Shown: one piece after another, positions 32,330 to 43,860 of the stretch | Numbering within the stretch: position 1 is the first letter of the stretch | Layout of the letters: every line of letters starts with the position of its first letter | Assembly: GCA_015680685.1 (NCBI GenBank) | Contig: MNCI01022757.1 | Span: forward strand, 8,800-72,799 | Direction of reading: 5' to 3' | Length of the DNA: 64,000 nt | From: Gnetum montanum | Lineage: Eukaryota; Streptophyta; Gnetopsida; Gnetales; Gnetaceae | The notes under the pieces: generated by a model | Seen by the model: only the letters and a program-made list of their open reading frames with translations | Told to the model about the DNA's origin: nothing | Database searches by the model: none | Translations under genes and position numbers: made by a program

Positions 32330-35024
32330 CTAAGTTTCTCACTGAAACCTTAATAGGCTTAATACATCACCAAGGTCCTACAAGACAATATTAAGGCATT
32401 TTCCTAGTCATATGAAGATATGCTAGGTCTAGACTCATGTTTAGTGTGACACAACATCATACTTGATCCTAGCATTAGATAAATTAAGTAAAAAGTGCAC
32501 AAGATTAAACCTAATTTGGCCTTGGTAGTATGTGATGAAATCACAAAACTCCACCAAGATGGTTTCATTAGGGTTGTTGACTACATAGAATGGGTGTCCA
32601 ATATAGTGGTAGTCCCTAAGAAGAATAGGAGTATCCATTTTTTCATCATTTTTCAAGACTTGAATAAGGTAATCATCAAGGATGACTTTTCTTTGCCTAG
32701 TATTAATCAACTTATCGATACTATGGCCATGCATTCCTTATTATCCTTCATGGATGAATTTTCAAGATACAACTAGATTAGGATCAATCTAGAACACCAA
32801 CTTCACACGACTTTCATGATCCCTTGGGGTACCTTTCGTTATACCATGATGCCCTTAGACCTGAAAAATATAGAAGCAACCTACCAGAGGACCATGATGT
32901 ACATCTTTAGTGATTACATGCTAGGTTTTCTCAACCATTACATAGACGATATAGTTATTATGTCCAAAGTGGCTAACAACTATGCTAGTGACTTACATTT
33001 TGTGATTAAATGATGCCTTAAGTATGAACTTAGCTCAATCCCAAGAAGTGTGTCTTTGGTATTAAGATAGGTAAGATGCTTAGCTTTGTAGTATCTAAAG
33101 AAAGGATACATGTTGATCTTGATAAGGTTAGAGCCTTAGAAAACTTGGTGGTGCCTACTAACCTTAAGAAGCTTCAAGGATTACAAGATAGATTACAATT
33201 TATCCATACATTTATCACTAGGCTTACGGATAAGTTACAATCCATGTAATACTTTCTCAAGAAATGGGTCCACTATGAGAGGACAACTCAATGCCAAGAG
33301 GCCTTTGAAAACCTTAAGCAAGGATTGGCACAACTATCGATGGTCTATCCTCCGTAGGAGGATAAACCATTTTCTATATACCTTACTATCTTTGATGCAT
33401 CCATCTCCTCTCTACTCTATCTGAAGAGAGATGATGGAAGAAAAATTCTAGTATACTACCTTAGTCATGCATTAGTTTCCCATGATACCCAATACACTAA
33501 AGTGGAGAAGTGTTATCTAGCACTAGTCTTTTTATTGAATAAGTGGAGGCACTACCTCTTTAGAATCCAAGTCAACATCATTTGCAAAGATAATGTGCTC
33601 AAAGCCATAATGACCAACATCTACAAGAGTAGCTGTATAGCCCTATGGAAAGCCATAATAGTGAAGTTTGACCTTCATTACATTTTCTATTCCTCAACAA
33701 AAGGCTAAGCTATGGCCATACAATTCACTATTTTGCCTATTGATGACCAAGGAACCATAAATCCTAAGTTCCATGATGAACATGTCAACACCATTAACCA
33801 AGTTCCCAAGGGTTATGAGGTAGTCATGCACTTTGGCAAAGCTTCAACTAGCCATGGGGCTAGTGCCACTACCATTGTAACATTTCCATCTAGTAAAATC
33901 TAATCCTTCGCCTACTATTTTGAGTTTCCATGTACCAACAACATAGTAGAGTATGAGGATTTGATTAGAGGGATAATGCTAGCTCATGACCTAAGAATCA
34001 AATGCTTAATGATCAAAGGTGATTCATAACTTATGGTCAACCAAGTAACCAAGGTATATGCATGTAAAGCCAAACATTTATAACCTTACTATGACCTAGG
34101 GAAGTAGTTGTTACAACAATTTATAGATGCTAATATCTAGCACATACCCCAAAATGAGAATGTCATAGTTAATGCAATTGCAACATTAGCCCTCAATGTT
34201 ACACTAGATATGTTTAGTAAGTTTTCCACCTTGATTATGAATTGTGTTATCCCCATCACATAGAGCACTGAGGAGACCTTTGTGATCATCATTCATACTA
34301 CACTGACTAGGGAGTGGTATGATGATATCAAATTTTACCTTATGCATGATAAATCTTGACAAAGCCTAACTACTGCTTAAAAGGACATTGTACATAAACA
34401 ATAGAAATAGTATGTCATTGTAGGTGATAGCAAATTATGTTAAAAGTCCTATGATGACATATTTTTAGAGCTCCTGGGTAACATCGAAGCCAAAATAATC
34501 CTAGAGTGGGTTCATGAGGGTGTTTATGGAGGACATACAAGACCTAGAGCTATGGTGGCTAAGATTATATGGTTAGGCTATTATAGGCCCTATATGAAAA
34601 GTGACTTCCTGTAGAAGGTTAAGACCTATGACATGTGCCAACGGCATAGTAACATGATACATGTACCACCAACTAAGTTACACACTACTCAGATAACTTA
34701 GTCATTTCAATGATGGGGGTTAGATATCATTGAACCTATAATGCCTAAGTCTTCCTCAAGACATAAGTTTTTTATCACAACAACTAAATATGTTATTAAG
34801 CTGGTTGAAGTTATTCCCCTAAGAAGGACAACATCTGATCAAGTCTATAAATTCATCTTGGATAACATAGTAGCTCATTTTGGCATATCCATGACCATAT
34901 TCATAAACAATGGATTACAATTTAGTAGCCAAGAAATAAAGGATTTCTATCACAACCTAGACATTAAGAATTCTTTCTCATCACCTTATTATCCTCAAGC
35001 CAATGGATAGGCAGAATTAAGCAA
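32330..35024 (+). pseudogene. Element G RT-RNase H-aRH-integrase, first segment (very decayed)
   Basis: It starts inside the pre-RT region right after the LTR at 32329, so C is inserted here. RT: SYEDMLGLD, DYIEWVSNIVVVPKKNRSIH, FMDEFSRYN, TPWGTF-like IPWGTFRYTMMP, HYIDDIVIMS. Ty3 RNase H: YYLSHALVSHDTQYTKVEKCYLALVF, WRHYLFRIQVNIICKDNVL. aRH: HFGKASTSHGASATTI, NNIVEYEDLIRG. Integrase: YGGHTRPRAMVAKI, CQRHSNMIHVPP, FINNGLQF, SSPYYPQANG, ending at the insertion of element I (35024). Stops are numerous and CpG is nearly absent, fitting its place as the outermost layer. The D of the aRH FDGAS and of the integrase DNG are both replaced. Confidence 0.9.
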
Positions 35025-36266
35025 TGTAACAACTGAAAACGTTGGTGGCTGGAATCACCGAGGGGTTAATGGATGCATAGCCTTAACCCTGCTTCCATGA
35101 CAGGACCTTGCTAGAAATGGAGACAAAGTGCTCTAAATGGTCTTGTCAATCGAATAGGGACTTAGCCAGTTGCAATCATGATAGTGGGTACAACCGAGGG
35201 GTGGAAAGACTAGCTGAAATGTAAATGCAAATAATACATAGCACAATGTGATGATGTGTGAAAAACTGCAAACAGATGTAAAAAATGTAAGAAAATGCTA
35301 GAAATAGGAAAGAGAAATGGAACATCTCCCCAAATAGGAGTGTAGTTAACACCAAAAAGGTCTCAAAAGGTACATAGTGTACAATAGGTGTAGTAGAAGC
35401 ATAATCATAGTCTCAATGATGTTGGGCCATGAAGTCCGATGCTCACTATGATGAACCGTGCTTGACAGGTTAGTCACTATAGTGTATCGTGCACTATTTT
35501 GCAAGGCTGCAATGAGGTTGCAGTGGGTTATGATGTGCAACTCTGCCTCTCTACCGATGTGGTGTGCTCTAGGTCTCATTCACCCATAGAGCTAAGTGTC
35601 AAAATGCCAAATGCCAAGTTCTTAAAAATGTTCACGTCCAAGGAATGCTAACCACTTGGGGATGCCAATAGTCAAGGAATGCCAACAGTTAGGGAATGCT
35701 AATAGTCAAGGAATACCAATAGTTGGGAAATGCCAATTGTTAAAATGTTGGGGATCAAGGGTATTTAGAGCACTAGGATTAGATCGGGTGCCACATGGTA
35801 GTACAGGAGGTGGAATTATGAGAAAAATTTAGAAACTTTTCTAAGTCTAGAGGTGACCAAAAAAAATTCTAACTCTATTTTCTATGCTCACTACACTCTA
35901 GAGCATAGGTATAATTTAGGACAAATGAGGAGTGCAAGAGAAATGGAAATTACTGATCTTGCTTGCTAGGGGAGTGCTGGAGCCAAGGTGATGGTTGATG
36001 CCAAGCTCTAGAGGCTTTTGGAGGCTATCAGAGGCTATGCTCGCTATTCTCTAGAGTGTAACCCAACACTTAGACAAATTTTGAATTTGATGTCCAACAT
36101 TGGCTATCCTTGCTATGCTCTAGAGCATGGCAAAGATACTTAGAAAAACTTGCTACGTTGGCTATGCTTGGGAGTGTAGCACCAACACTTAGAATAATTT
36201 GCTAAGTTTTGACACTTAGATAAATTTGCAGTTGCAATGTTAAAGCTCAAAATTGATGGTGTTTCA
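35025..36266 (-). mobile_element. Element I 3' LTR
   Basis: Minus strand TGAAACACC (36266) to GTTTTCAGTTGTTACA (35025), 1242 bp. It holds GGAATGCTAATAGTCAAGG-type short repeats (35640-35760), a weak TATA remnant near 35760, and CTCTAGAG-centred palindromes (35910-36190). Confidence 0.9.
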
Positions 36267-36333
36267 ATGGACCCTCTTTGTTGATGTCTAGAGGAGTGGC
36301 CCGAGAGACATCAACAAAGAATTGTAAAACACC
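36258..36333 (-). other. Perfect 14-bp polypurine/LTR-start hairpin, element I
   Basis: CTTTGTTGATGTCT (36276-36289) pairs with AGACATCAACAAAG (36306-36319) at all 14 positions, with outer GGTGTTT and AAACACC. Relative to B, two positions differ on both arms with pairing kept. Confidence 0.85.
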
Positions 36334-36695
36334 ACAGTAGACATGACACCAACATTGGTCATCAGTACAAGATCAGATGATGCTTCACCATTTTCAAAAA
36401 TGCTAAGGAAATAAGGGTATGTAGAGGGAAAAGGGGTATAGGCAATGCTAAGGAGATGAAATGAAAATAGTGGAAATGAAATGCAAATAGTGGATCATGT
36501 TGTAAAATGTGAAGTTAGCATGGCTAACGGTAATCATAACATGAAGTGGCTTGCCCTTGAAATGTTGACCTCTCATTGGAGTGCTCATGAGAGAGTCAAA
36601 GTTGATCCAAGGCTAGGTTAGTTATGAAACTACAACATTATCAATTTAATTAGGTATGTGTTTTTTCTCATTCTTCTTTCTTTTTCTTTTTCTTT

Positions 36696-36739
<44 letters not shown>

Positions 36740-37213
36740 NTTCTTCTTTTGTTTACTTTGTTGCAAGGAAAACCTTCATTAGGTTTGGCTTACTACCGAA
36801 TGCTAGCTGCAAGGTGTGGACCATGGAGTAGATGGAATTTTCTTTGATGTAGTTGCATCGAATCTATAGGATAGGTGTTTCCTCCCTAGGATGAGTTGTG
36901 TTACATCTACTTGGGCTTTGACTAGCCCAGAGAGGCGCCCCATGGGATGAGTTGTGTTACATCCACCATGGGTTCTGTGATTGACGTGAAGAAAATACCA
37001 TATACATCACGGTGTGTATGCATCAGATGGATGTGAAATTGTGAGTATGTGGGGGATGAGAAGCTATTGTGATGAAGGAGCAGATGTGCATAGACTATAA
37101 TGGGATGAGGGGGATGTGCACTCTTGAGTGGCTTAACTAGTCCAATCATGCACATCAGAGGAATGTCGTAACTTGCTGCTACAATGAGATGCATCTTTGC
37201 ACGACTACCTCTA
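36334..37213 (-). other. Element I 3' untranslated region
   Basis: No gene. A T-rich tract (about 36640-36760) includes a run of more than 40 T and one undetermined base at 36740, probably a sequencing gap. GGATGAGTTGTGTTACATC occurs twice (36889, 36945). The right end (37165-37213) is the distal part of the mini-exon block, interrupted by solo LTR J. Confidence 0.6.
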
Positions 37214-37218
37214 GGGCT

Positions 37219-38941
37219 TGAAACATCCCAAAATTTGAAGACATTCTTGCTTCACTAGGTCTTTATAGTTTGCACAACATCATGACAGTTCTTCAGGAGA
37301 TGGATGCTCTGATGTTCAGACTATCTAGTTCAACAAGTTTTCTACCCAAGGTGTCAATAGGCTAAACAAATTCTCCAACCTGCCCACCTGAGTAGTTCAC
37401 CTAGCCGACCGTCCACTTAGGAGAGGTGCATGGAATTGTTAGTGGTGCTCAGAATGTGCAAAAAAGTTCTACAAGTTTTCTAAGTCAATGATTTTTCTAC
37501 ACTACATTGCGCTATGTACCATAGCAGGATTCAAAACACGATTATAGAATGAAGTGCTTTAGAAAGTTTTCAAAGTCAAGGAGTTTTGCTACGCTATGTA
37601 GCATAGCAAACTTCAGAAGATGTTTGCAAAAGTGAAGTGCTATGCTATGCTATGCTACGTAGCATAATGCAGCATAGCGAAAGCTAGGCAGTCAAACCTC
37701 TCGCCTGACTTCAAGTCCTTCAGCAATGCTTCCTTCCATCAGAAAGCAGTGAACTTGGAAAAAATAGGCCATGTTGGCTGCTATGCTATGTTGAGATACA
37801 TGGCGTAGCAAGGTGTAGCAATTCTGCGAAAGTGATAGAAGGCATCTCAAAGGGCAAGATCAGCAAGTTCACAAGTTTCACAATGCAAAAGACAAATTTT
37901 GCAGATTGGCGATGTTTTTTGCAACTAAGGCTAGCTGCTACGCTATGCTATGCTACGTAGCATAGCATAGCATAGCAAATATGAAATAAATAGTTAGCGT
38001 GCTTCAAAGGCTTCCAGCACATGCAACGACATGTAACAAGATGCTACGCTACGCCAACATGCTATGCTACAAAGCATAGCACAGTGTAGCAAGCAGTTAT
38101 GCCACATCAATGCACTTCACCTAATTACACCATTGGCACACATCTCCAAACTCTGATAGTGCAATTACAGCGTGGCAAGCTTGCAATTATGGCATGGCAG
38201 GCTCGTAATTACAATGGTCATGCATGCTATAGGCCCAAGGCACGTGGCGTCCAATCCATCCCTTTCATGTGCCCTCGGCCCTATAAATACCCCAATGAGC
38301 AATGCTCAGAGGGGCTTTTTAGGAGAGCTTTTCGATTGGATTTTCTGGCAATTTGGTCGGTTGGCAACTTTGTTGGCTAATAAGAAAAAAAGTTAGCATT
38401 GTAACCTTGAGCATTGTAAGCTTTCTATTTGACATTGTAAATAGTTAGCACTCTCAACTAGCATTTTTTCTGCTCTTTTCTACCACCTTGGTAGCATTTT
38501 GCATTGTTAACCCCTGAATCTATGTTCAAGCACCAAGCCATCTTGCTCTACACGTCTTGGTTACCTTTGGGATCTCTGCACCTCCCAATGTCATGCAACT
38601 AATTGTATCCACCTTAACAAAGTGAAGTCATAATCTTGAAGCAGTCCATTCTTCTAACTACATTCTACTTTTCTTTCTTGCTTATCGTTGCATTTTTAGA
38701 TTGTTTTCTATCCCTCTTGCATTTAAAGTTTTCATTTTATGCTAGAGGTCTTGTTTTCAAATTATCCATTTACAAAAGGTTATATTAACACTGACTAAGT
38801 CTTTGTCTAATCGACCAGATTGTTCAAGGCACCCCAACTCCACTTTTATCTAGCACGACCCTCCCATGGATCCGGGGTTAAGACTAGTACGGTCGATGAC
38901 CCGTCGGTGTTTTCCAGCCACCAACATTTTTGGTCACTACA
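37219..38941 (+). mobile_element. Solo LTR J with perfect target duplication GGGCT
   Basis: TGAAACATCCC ... TTTTTGGTCACTACA, 1723 bp, of the D family in plus orientation. GGGCT occurs immediately before (37214-37218) and after (38942-38946). The TATA box GGCCCTATAAATACCCC is near 38280. U3 contains a perfect 30-bp palindrome (37942-37971) centred on ACGT. No internal region remains, as after LTR-LTR recombination. It splits the mini-exon block of element I. Confidence 0.95.
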
Positions 38942-39179
38942 GGGCTTCATCCTACAAACACAACTCCAAGAAAATAATAAAACCACATAACATGAAATGC
39001 AAGTGCAAATGATGGATGTGAAGATGTTGCAAATGTTGGATGTGAAGACGCTACAAATGCATCAAATTTTGTACTAATTGCAAGTGATCAGGAAGCTAGT
39101 GAAAGTGCCAAGGTGATGATGCTACGAGTTCTTCAAAGGTTACACTAATGGTAGGTGCTCCAACAGATCAACAACATGC

Positions 39180-39670
39180 CAATTTAAAGTCCTCATAGAC
39201 CGTGAACCCAATTTAAGGTCTTGGCAAACTGTGATGTGCTAGTTTATAGTCCTAGTAGACTGTTGGGTGCTAGTTTAATGTTGTAGTAGATGGTGGATGT
39301 TGTGCCAGTTTAATGTCATGACCCAAGGATGATCTATACTAGTTTATAGTCATAGCGGACTATCTATGCTAGTTTATGGTCATAGCGAACTATTGTGCCA
39401 GTTTATAGTTATAGCAAACTATCTATGCCAGTTTTTTGCATCATGGTAGACGAGTGCTTACCTTGCTTTGTGTGAGGTGCAATGCTACATGCATAGTCAT
39501 GTTGTGTGCCTATAAGATCCTACAAAAATCAACTAGAAAAACATCAAGTGAGACCTATCGTAAACAAAGTTAAAATTCACAAATGAAAGGAAAGTAATGA
39601 AAAAGGTGATAGTTTTAGGTCATTCCAAGTTGTGGACTAGTTTAAGGCCTTTTAGACCATGTGCTTTTGT
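39180..39670 (-). repeat. Joined arrays at the internal deletion of element I
   Basis: Units such as GCTAGTTTATAGTCATAGCG and GCCAGTTTAATGTCATGACC (39180-39440), then TAGTTTAAGGCCTTTTAGACC (about 39600-39660). The first set resembles post-integrase arrays, the second the intron array after protease in D. Protease coding begins right after. The arrays are thus joined where about 9 kb is missing. Confidence 0.75.
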
Positions 39671-39692
39671 AGTTTTATGATTTTTTTTATTT

Positions 39693-40740
39693 TTATGTGT
39701 TTTTGATGTTTTTCAAATGCAATTCATAAGCTAAGTCAATGAATCCATAAACAAAGTAGAAATGTGTAAAAAAAGTAAAGTAGTGTGTAAACAAGACAAG
39801 AAAGTGAAATGTAAATGCAAAAACAAATGCATCGCAAGAAAAAACCAAAAATGCATGGCCCATGAAAGAAAGGGATAAGTAGGTTCTTAGCATGTTTTTG
39901 GCTAAGGAAAAGTCTTGGTCACATAGTTGCTTCCTAACTAGGCATGGATTAGTGGGCGCACAAGGCTTAGGATCCTCTAGGAGGCTGTTGGCTTCAACCA
40001 CTCGTTTGGGTGTGTTAACTTTATATGTTGCATTGGTTACTGCAGATGCATCACCAAGAAACTCCACCTCTGACACTTACTTCATGTCTATGCTATGGAT
40101 AGCTAGAGGGGAGGCATTATCACCATGGATGATAACTTGACCACCTTCATATAGAAGGTGAACTTCTTGGTTGATGGGAGAGGATATGATCCATAGTTGG
40201 GCTACCCAAGGCCTACCCAATATCAGGTTGACGCCTGGCATCTCCTCTATGACAAAGAAATCTATACTACTAGGGAACTACTCTCCTACCATGAAGGCTA
40301 AGTTGATTGTACCCTTAATGGTAATGCATGATCTGTTGAAGGATTTTAGACACACGATTTTCGTTGGCCTAATTTTGTCTACCAAGCCTAGCTTGTCAAT
40401 GAATAAGTACAAGACTATGTTTGTTGCTGCACCATCATTGACATGAACTCTATGGATTGTGCACTACCCAACACGTATGCTAATAGATAGTGGAGCTATA
40501 GTGACCTCCCCACATTCAAGGTTAACCTTGACTGCATCATTGTGAAAGGCTAGGGATGTTGAACCTGATTCTTGTGGTGTAGGAGGTAACATCATTGTAG
40601 GGATGGATGTCTCATTTGTAGGAATGTCCTCTGTAACATGAATGGAGGCTAACATTTAGGCCAATGCATAGTGATGAGTAGATGAGGTCATGACCAAGTT
40701 GTACAAGCTCAACATTGTGTTCTTTTACTTAAGTGTTTGT
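39693..40740 (-). pseudogene. Element I protease region
   Basis: Minus strand, from about 40740: NTMLSLYNLVMTSSTHH, then the active-site region RVHVNDGAATNIVLYSLIDKLGL, VNLILGRPWVAQLWIISSPINQEVHLLYEGGQVIIHGD, and a C-terminal extension open to 39693 (SEVEFLGDASAVTNATYKVN). It aligns with the D and K proteases. The first residue of the DDGA motif is Asn here. There are several stops (one near 40279). It would have processed Gag-Pol. The extension runs into the intron array, where the donor site should lie. Confidence 0.85.
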
Positions 40741-43320
40741 TTCACTTGGGTTAGTTAGCTACAAAGTCCTTGTTATTAGCTATTGTGTTGGCCTTGACTT
40801 CCTCCATGTAGCTTGAAAGATAGATCTCTTGAGGGGATTTGGGCTTGGGTTGCTTGGCTTGCTTTGGGGCAAGGGCCCCAATGTTCAATTGTTGCTTGCT
40901 AATTATGGCCTTTTCTTTGGCCATAGGGGTTGCACGGTGCTTGTTCATCCTCTTGCATTGCCATTTGGTAGGCCTACCCAGGTTGCTAGTGGGGTTAGCT
41001 CTCAAAGGAGGAGAGGTCAAGATGTTGCCCATAGTTGGGATTTGGATAGGTGAGGGGCCATCATGTTGTGGCATCCTTATGACAAATGGTGGTTTAGGAG
41101 TTGTTGCAGGGCCAACTTGGTGTGGCACCTTAATGATAAAAGGTTGCTTAGCAGTTGTTGTTGCTACATCATGCAAATTTAACATCTTAGCAAATAGTTG
41201 CTATGGGACCTTAACCACAAAGGGTGTTATGGGTACCCAAGGTGGCACTTTGATAACAAATGGGGGCCTCTTACTTGTGGAGGCCAAGGGGATCCTTGCC
41301 TTGTTAGAAGGCATGTGGATCACAAAAGGTCGTTACATAGGTTTACACTTGACACCTATGTTGATGGAGTTTATGAAATAGGGAGCATCATTTGTGTTGG
41401 ATTGCCTTGCTACATCAAGCACCAGTTGGTCACATTCTATCATTCTTTGCAAATTTTCCTACAAAGAATGACAATTTTTTGTACTATGACTAGACAGCTG
41501 GTGGTATGACAATATTGATCTAGTTGGAAATGTTGTGGGACCGAGGGCTTGTCCGGTACTATTGATGTGCGGTTCCTCAGTAGTTCACAGTACCTATCAT
41601 GTTTTTGGTAGGCAATCTCTTATACATGTTTGGATTGGATTCACCCAACTTTTAGTAGTTGCTTTAGTAGTTTAGAGGGTTTCATCAGTAGTGGTGTATG
41701 CTTTGAGTGATCCTTTCATGTAAAGTTGGATCTTGGGATGGTCCATGTAGTTGAATTGGCATCAAAGTTGGTGGCTTTGTGGGCTAGGGCCTTGGGCTAC
41801 TTAGCCATCAAGCCACAGTTGGTTGCTTTTGTGCTTGCATCCACTATTACTATAGTTGCATTTTTCATATGCACATGTTGGCTTCTGTAGGCCACATAGG
41901 CCAAGTCATTACTGGCTTGCACTACCTCCTCTATGCCCTTCATTTTGGAAAAGGATCAATTGAGGGATTTCAGGGCTAGGTAATATATTTTGGACATGAT
42001 GAAGTCATTCACTACATCCTTGAAGATGTCCAATAGGTGTGTCTCTACTAGGGGTTCATGCATTTTTCTCAATGCGATGTTCGAACATTAAAGGAATTTT
42101 GGCACAAACTCTAGGGGCCCTTGCTTGACCTACATGAGTTGGTCAAGGCTTACTTTAGGCTTTCGGTTGTACCTGAAGCATGTCACAAACTAGCTTATGA
42201 GATACTCTAAAGAAGATATTTAGGCCTTAGGTAGCGCATAATACTAGTCTAAGGCCTTGCTAGTGAGTGACATGGGGAACATGCACATGATGGCATGTGG
42301 CTAGGCTTGAAGGAGCAAGCACTTAGATCAAAATGTGACCAAGTGTGTGTTGGGATCCCCTTTACCATTGTATTTGGTAAGTTGAGGCAATTGGACCCTA
42401 GTTGGAAGAGTCAAGGGTGGGACTGTAGGACTTATGGGGTCATCCCGATAGAAGTCCACCACCTTGATGGTTTCAGAGGAGGCAGCTTTGAGTTGGTTGA
42501 TCTCCATTATCAAACTTTGGATTAGCTAGAATGCCTGATCCAAGCTTGGGGATGTGCTATCCAGTTGCATTGGCTGAGCTTATGTTGGTTGCATAGCATA
42601 GGATTGGATTATTAATTGCAAATTTTGCTAGTTTAACGTTGTAGCAGATAGTCATTTCCAATTTAATGATTTAGTAGATAGGTTTAGTTGATGCGTTGAC
42701 CGAGGGATGGGTGTGGTGATTGAGGTGGACCACACATTAGTGGGTTGGATGAATACCATGGACACTAATGAGATAAGCAAGATGTAGGATGCTTGAGTCA
42801 TATGGGGCTGGGAGGTGGCCCCTACATGAGCATAGGGTTGGGCAAATGCAGCAGTTGCTTGAAAGGAAGGCTGAGTTAGCATGGTTACCATCTCAGAGAG
42901 GATAGGTGGATTGAACTGAGGAGGGACTATACTAGGGAGCAATTGTTGAAAGATACTATAGAGGGGGTTCTCATGTTCAAAGTGGGCCTTGAACTCATCT
43001 TCTTCCTCCTATGAGGCTTCCTCACAGGTTCTTCCTACATCATTCTTGTTTGCATAGATGATTTGGGACAACAGTTGGTGATAGGACTTTGTGAGTGGGA
43101 TTATGTCGAATAAGGATAGGTTGTACTCCTGTATGTCATAGTGGACTCATTCATAATCTTGTTTTACCTCTAAGTTAAGGTGATCCACTAGTTATCCTAC
43201 TTGGATTTTGGTGCAAAAAAAATTGCCCTGTTCGTGACTTAGCACAACACACTTTGGGTGTATCGTAGTGTCAAATGTGTTAGATGCCAATGTGGAAGGT
43301 TGATCTGAATTCATGTTCAC
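40741..43320 (-). pseudogene. Element I gag and linker
   Basis: Minus strand: N-terminal EEDEFKAHFEHENPLYSIFQQLLPS (about 43010), then the capsid part PQLTKYNGKGDPNTHLVTF (about 42380-42330), continuing in broken frames past 41900, and a linker rich in PFIIKVP/PFVIRMPQHDGP repeats (41190-40800). The order matches D and K. At 42620-42690 two array-like units (GCTAGTTTAACGTTGTAGC) sit inside the frame, a small insertion not present in D. Many stops. Gag forms the particle. Confidence 0.8.
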
Positions 43321-43369
43321 AAATCAGGTTGTGAGAGTTGTTTTTTGCAAAAATGGGCTAACTCTAAAA

Positions 43370-43630
43370 ACTGTAGAAAAATGACTAAGTCAACTGGTAG
43401 CAGAAACATTGCTAAGTATAAAAATGTAGAAAAATGGCTAAGTGTAAAAATGCAAAAAATGGCTAAGTGTGAAAACTGAAAAAAATTGACTAAGTGTAAA
43501 ACTATAGAAAATTGGCTAAGTATGAAACTGTAGAAATTTGGCTAAGTATGAAAATGTAGAAAAAAGGCTAAGTATGAAAATGCAAAAAAAAATGTTAACT
43601 ATGGAAGCTACTAAAAATGGCTAACTCTGG
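43370..43630 (-). repeat. About 26-bp tandem repeat in the leader of element I
   Basis: About ten copies of variants of GGCTAAGTATGAAAATGTAG plus AAAAAT, lying between the gag start and the primer site. The position equals that of the 122-bp array in D, but the sequence is unrelated. Confidence 0.85.
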
Positions 43631-43836
43631 TGTTATGCTTGTTATGTTGGAGCTTCCTACACTCTGAGAACTTCTTACACTCTCCAGAGCATCCAAAATT
43701 TTGAATGCAATGGATATGTTTGGGCTTTTATCCTATGGGGTTCTAGGGGAACTAACAACTAGGACCAATCTACACCAACCGATGGTGGAGAAAGCATGTA
43801 GGACAACAATTAGAGAATGGAGAAGGAAATGGCAAG

Positions 43837-43854
43837 GCCCTTCTTCTAGCACCA
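43837..43854 (-). other. Primer binding site (tRNA-Asn type), element I
   Basis: Minus strand TGGTGCTAGAAGAAGGGC, 6 nt after the 5' LTR. It differs by two transitions from TGGCGCTAGAAGGAGGGC, the complement of the tRNA-Asn 3' end as I recall it. Confidence 0.65.
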
Positions 43855-43860
43855 AAAGAC

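Noticed and set aside
43666-43730. tRNA or rRNA genes in spacers
   Set aside because: No cloverleaf with intact T-loop GTTCRANNC and matching acceptor was seen; the tRNA-like sequences found are primer binding sites next to LTRs.
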